Shown piece by piece: positions 60,552 through 64,000 of a stretch of 64,000 nucleotides of DNA. The notes under the pieces are model-generated. The model saw nothing but the letters and a program-made list of their open reading frames with translations, was not told the origin of the DNA and searched no databases. The stretch is from contig CANJKZ010000011.1 of assembly GCA_947471745.1 (NCBI GenBank), positions 558,001 to 622,000 on the forward strand, read 5' to 3'. How positions within the stretch are numbered: the first letter of the stretch is position 1; every line of letters begins with the position of its first letter. The position numbers were made by a program, and so were the translations under genes. Source of the stretch: Closterium sp. Naga37s-1. Its lineage: Eukaryota > Streptophyta > Zygnematophyceae > Desmidiales > Closteriaceae.

Positions 60552-63500
60552 ATGGCTAGTCTCAATGTTCTTACCTTTGATGCTGAGGGTCGAGCTGTTG
60601 ACTTTGAGGTCTGGCTAGATGATCTGCAGCTTTTCCTACAGTGCGATAGCAAGGATGGTCTCTCACTGTTCGATCTCACGTCTGGTACCTCTACTGCCCC
60701 TACTGCTGATGCTGACAGTACTGTTCGCTCGCAGTGGCTCACGCGCGATGCTGCTGCTCGTCTTGCTGTGCGTAATCACCTGCCGTCTACTGAGCGCGCG
60801 CACTTTAGTCAGTACAAGAGTGCTAGGGCTCTGTACGACGCTGTAGTTGCACGCTACTCCTCCCCTACCACTGCTGCCCTTAGCCGCCTCATGCTGCCGT
60901 ACCTTTTTCCTGACCTTGCCGCCTTTGCCACAGTTGCTGACCTAGTTGCTCACCTCCGCACTCGTGACGCTCGCTACCGCGCTGCCCTTCCCACTGAGTT
61001 TCTTCCCACGAACTCCCCCCCCATGTACATCACCCTTTACTACCTAGTCACCCGCCTCCCTGACTCTCTCTCCTCAGTCAGGGATCACTTTCTCTCCCTT
61101 TGCCCCACCGAGCTGACTGTCGACTTGCTAGAGGAGCGCCTTGCTGCAGCTGAGAAGAGTATCTTAGCTGTCGGTGCTTCTCGCGGCGACCGTCGCACCC
61201 CCTTCTTTGAGGGGTGTTCCCCTGTCCCCCTTCTCCCCTCTGTTGCCTCTGCTGCTGCTGTTGACCTCGTTGGCACTGAGGAGGTTGGCGCTGCGTCTGC
61301 CCCTAGTGGGCGACGCCGCACTGGCAAGGGCAAGGGAAGCAAGGGTGGTGGAGGGGGCGGTGGAGGAAGCGGTGGAGGAGGTGGAGGTGGTGGTGGGGGT
61401 GGTCCCGGGAGTGGGGGCGTCGGTGGCGGCAGTGGAGGCCGTGGAGGCGGTGGCGGAGGAGGTGGAGGCGGCGGCAGCGGTGGTGGAGGTAGCGGAGGAG
61501 GTGGTGCTGGTCGCGGTGCAGCCACGCAGCGTGGAGGCCTTGGTGGCAGCCAGCGTCAGCAGCAGCTGCGCACCCGTGAGACCCCGTCTGTTCAGCAGCT
61601 TCGTGAGTGGTACGCTGGGCGTGGGAGGTCTGGGGGTGCAGGTCCCTGCACGTACGTTCTTCGCACAGGCACTCGTAGTGGGGAGGTGTGTGGTCTCCCA
61701 CACACCACGCAGCGCTGCTTCGGCCGCTTGACTGACGCTTGGCGTACCCAGTTTCCTGACGCTGTTGAGCTTCCTCGTTGGCATGATCTGCTTCTGCAGA
61801 ATGTGCATATCTTTGATCTAGACTTTGATGCTATCCTTGCTGCCATGTATGCTCTTGCTGATATTACTGAGGGTGACTGTTACCTGCGTGTCCCGCCCGA
61901 CCCGGGCACTGTGGCTGCTGCTCTAGGTGCTAGTGCGGCTGCTGCTCTAGGTGCTAGTGCGTCTGCTGCTCCAGGTGCTGGTACGTCTCCTCTCTCAGGT
62001 ACTGCACCTACTGCGTCCTTTCACACTTTCACACTTGACTCTGGTGCTTCGCGCTCTTTCTTTAGAGACAGCACCACGCTCACGCCACTCAGTCGGCCTG
62101 TTGCGGTCTCCCTTGCTGACCCCTCAGGGGGCCCAGTACTTGCACACTCCTCCACTGTCCTACCGTGTCCTGCGGCCCCGTCGGGCTTGCTGTCGGGACT
62201 CCACCTCCCCTCGTTCTCTACGAACCTGGTGAGTGGAGCTGACCTCCAGGACGCGTGGGTTGACCAGTTCACCCCTGGAGGTCAGCGTGTGACCCACTGC
62301 ACTTGCTCTCGGACGGGCCGTCACCTGGCCACGTTCACCCGTCGGCCAGGGTCGAGTCTGTACACACTGACTACTGCGCCTCCTCCGGTCTCTGCGTCTG
62401 GTCAGGTAGCTGCGTCCAGTCAGGTGTTTGCTGCCGCGTCAGGGTCCAGTCCTGCGTCTGCCCCCTGCTCGTGTCGTCCTTTGGCACACGAGACTCTCCT
62501 TTGGCACCACCGCCTTGGTCACCCCTCCCTGCCTCGTCTTCGAGGTATGGCCTCCCGTGCCCTTGTCTCGGGTCTACCCAGGTCCCTCCCTCCCCTTCCT
62601 CCGGGGCCTGCCCCCACCTGTGTTCCTTGTGTCGAGGGCCGGCAGCGCGTCGCCCCTCACTCCTCCTTGTTTCCTCCGACTGAGGCCCCTCTGCAGACTC
62701 TTCACATGGACGTGTGGGGCCCAGTCCGCGTCACGAGCGCTACTTCCTCCTGGTCGTTGACGACTACTCGCGTTACACCACAGTCTTCCCCTTGCGTAGC
62801 AAGGGTGAGGTCCCTGAGGTGTTGATCGACTGGATCCGCGGTGCTCGTCGCCAGCTCAGTGAGAGTTTCGGCTCAGACCTTCCTGTTCTGCGTCTGCACT
62901 CGGACAGAGGCGGGGAGTTTTCCTCTGACCTCCTGAGGGCCTTCTGTCATTCGGAGGGCATCCGCCAGACGTTCACGCTTCCGGCCTCCCCGCAGCAAAA
63001 TGGGATTGCTGAGCGCCGCATTGGCATGGTCATGGACGTCGCTCGTACGTCCATGATCCATGCAGCTGCTCCCCATTTTCTGTGGCCGTTCGCGGTTCAG
63101 TACGCGGCGCATCAGATCAACCTTCAGCCTCGTGTCTCCTTGCCGGAGACCACACCTACTCTGCGGTGGACAGGGAAGGTTGGCGATGCGTCCGCGTTTC
63201 GTGTCTGGGGATCTCGAGCTTTTGTCCGCGATACTACAGCGGACAAGCTGTCCTCCCGTGCCGTTCCCTGTGTCTTCCTTGGCTTCCCTCCTGACGCACC
63301 CGGGTGGCAGTTCTACCACCCCACCTCGCGTCGTGTTCTGTCCTCTCAGGACGTCACGTTCGACGAGTCGGTGTCGTACTACCGTCTCTTTCCCTACAGC
63401 ACTGCCTCTCCCCCCCCCCCCGCCGCTCTTCCTGGCACCAGGTACTCCCCTGGTACACCCCCTCCCCCCCCAGGGTCCTGCCCCCTCAGGTGTGTCCCAA

Positions 63501-64000
63501 GTAGACCCTGCCGAGCCGGTCGAGGTAGCTGTCGACTCAGGTGCTGCTAGGGGTGCTGACCCTGCGGGTGCGGGGACTGGGGGTGCTGAGTCTGGGGGTG
63601 CTGAGTCTGGTGGTGCTGAGACTGGGCGTGCTGAGCCTAGGGGTGTGGCACCTGAGGGTGCTGTGTCTGGAGGTGCTGAGCCTGCGCGTGCTGAGTCTGG
63701 AGGTACTCTAGGTGTCCCGTCGCGGCGGGAGCCCCTCTCTCCACAGCGGCTTCGTGAGTGGTACTCTCGGCGCTGTCGGGTTGCTGCTGGGGGTGCTGCT
63801 GCTGCTGGAGCTGCTGGAGGTGCTGGTGCTGCTGGAGGTGGTGCTGGTGCTGGAGCTGCTGGAGGTGCTACTGGAGCTACTGGAGGTGCTGGCGCTGTTG
63901 GAGGTGGTGCTGGTGCTGGAGCTGCTGGAGGTGCTGAGTCTGGGCGTGCTGAGCCTAGGGGTGTGGCACCTGAGGGTGCTGTGTCTGGAGGTGCTGAGCC
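60552..64000 (+). pseudogene. Gag-pol of element G, two frameshifts, incomplete
   Basis: Starts at ATG 60552 (MASLNVLTFDAEGRAVDFEV). Gag carries the UBN2-like domain, a Gly tract (about residues 258-325), PSVQQLREWYAGRG and C-X13-C-X3-H-X4-C (CTYVLRTGTRSGEVC..H..C). Protease Asp 496 in LDSGASRSFF and pre-integrase LWHHRLGHPS are in frame. A deletion of about 13 bp near 62733, compared with F, shifts the frame just after HMDVWG; integrase continues at 62714-63400 with HSDRGGEF and AERRIG. A 12-C run at 63410-63421 shifts again into the linker, which has LSPQRLREWYSRRC and Gly/Ala repeats to the window end. RT is outside. Confidence 0.87.

Larger units (their letters stand above)
59277..64000 (+). 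mobile_element. Copia element G (family I), cut by the window end
   Basis: 5' LTR, primer-binding site, leader, complete Gag, protease, integrase and most of the linker. Left flank GCTGC (59272-59276) is one half of the expected TSD; the right half is outside. It is inserted in opposite orientation into J. Confidence 0.88.

Overview
The window is a retrotransposon graveyard with a few young elements in it, very probably from a streptophyte (charophyte) green alga. Several Ty1/copia primer-binding sites are one-base variants of the complement of the plant initiator-Met tRNA 3' end, the one interpretable host gene resembles green-lineage chloroplast SnoaL/NTF2-like proteins, and a Ty3/gypsy element carrying a cytosine methyltransferase has been reported from charophytes. 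The species cannot be fixed from sequence alone; a zygnematophyte-like genome is only a guess.

Layout. Positions 1-3530 (minus strand) hold the 5' half of a Ty3/gypsy-like element: Gag with two CCHC zinc knuckles, then, in the -1 frame, one uninterrupted polyprotein of protease, a DNMT3-like C5-cytosine methyltransferase and the start of reverse transcriptase, cut by the window edge. This 710-codon frame has no stop and runs off position 1; it is the most important feature here. Positions 4090-10902 are copia element A (TSD CCACA) inserted in AT-rich host DNA that continues to 11854. From 11855 to 49185 lies a deep nest: copia B (3' truncated at about 17286); an old family-II copia M (17287-17701 and 33721-35279, 49139-49185) that contains copia C, which contains copia D (21045-26616) and minus-strand copia E (26741-33666, identical LTRs, intact 1689-codon frame). 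M's 3' LTR is interrupted by family-II copia H (35280-49138, TSD CCTGG), which contains copia F (39061-46586, TSD GTTAC) and a 345-bp TRIM (47661-48005, TSD AGGCT). Positions 49186-52934 are host DNA with a three-exon SnoaL-like gene (minus strand, 50311-51777) whose introns are packed with minisatellites. Positions 52935-59276 are two minus-strand copia copies (K and J) meeting at one LTR, and 59277-64000 is copia G, cut by the window end.

Family I copia elements (A-G, J, K) share a design: a C-rich minisatellite leader, a UBN2-like Gag N-terminus present only in B, F, G and K, a Gly-rich stretch, a non-standard C-X13-C-X3-H-X4-C motif, then protease, integrase, a long Gly/Ala linker and RT-RNase H in one frame. 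A short QLREW motif recurs in both Gag and the integrase-RT linker. A, C, D and E all lack the Gag N-terminal domain; E nevertheless has identical LTRs and an open pol, so recent movement with Gag supplied in trans is likely. Apart from the SnoaL-like gene and a weak ORF at 11037-11384, no host genes were recognised, and no rRNA, functional tRNA or CRISPR locus was found.
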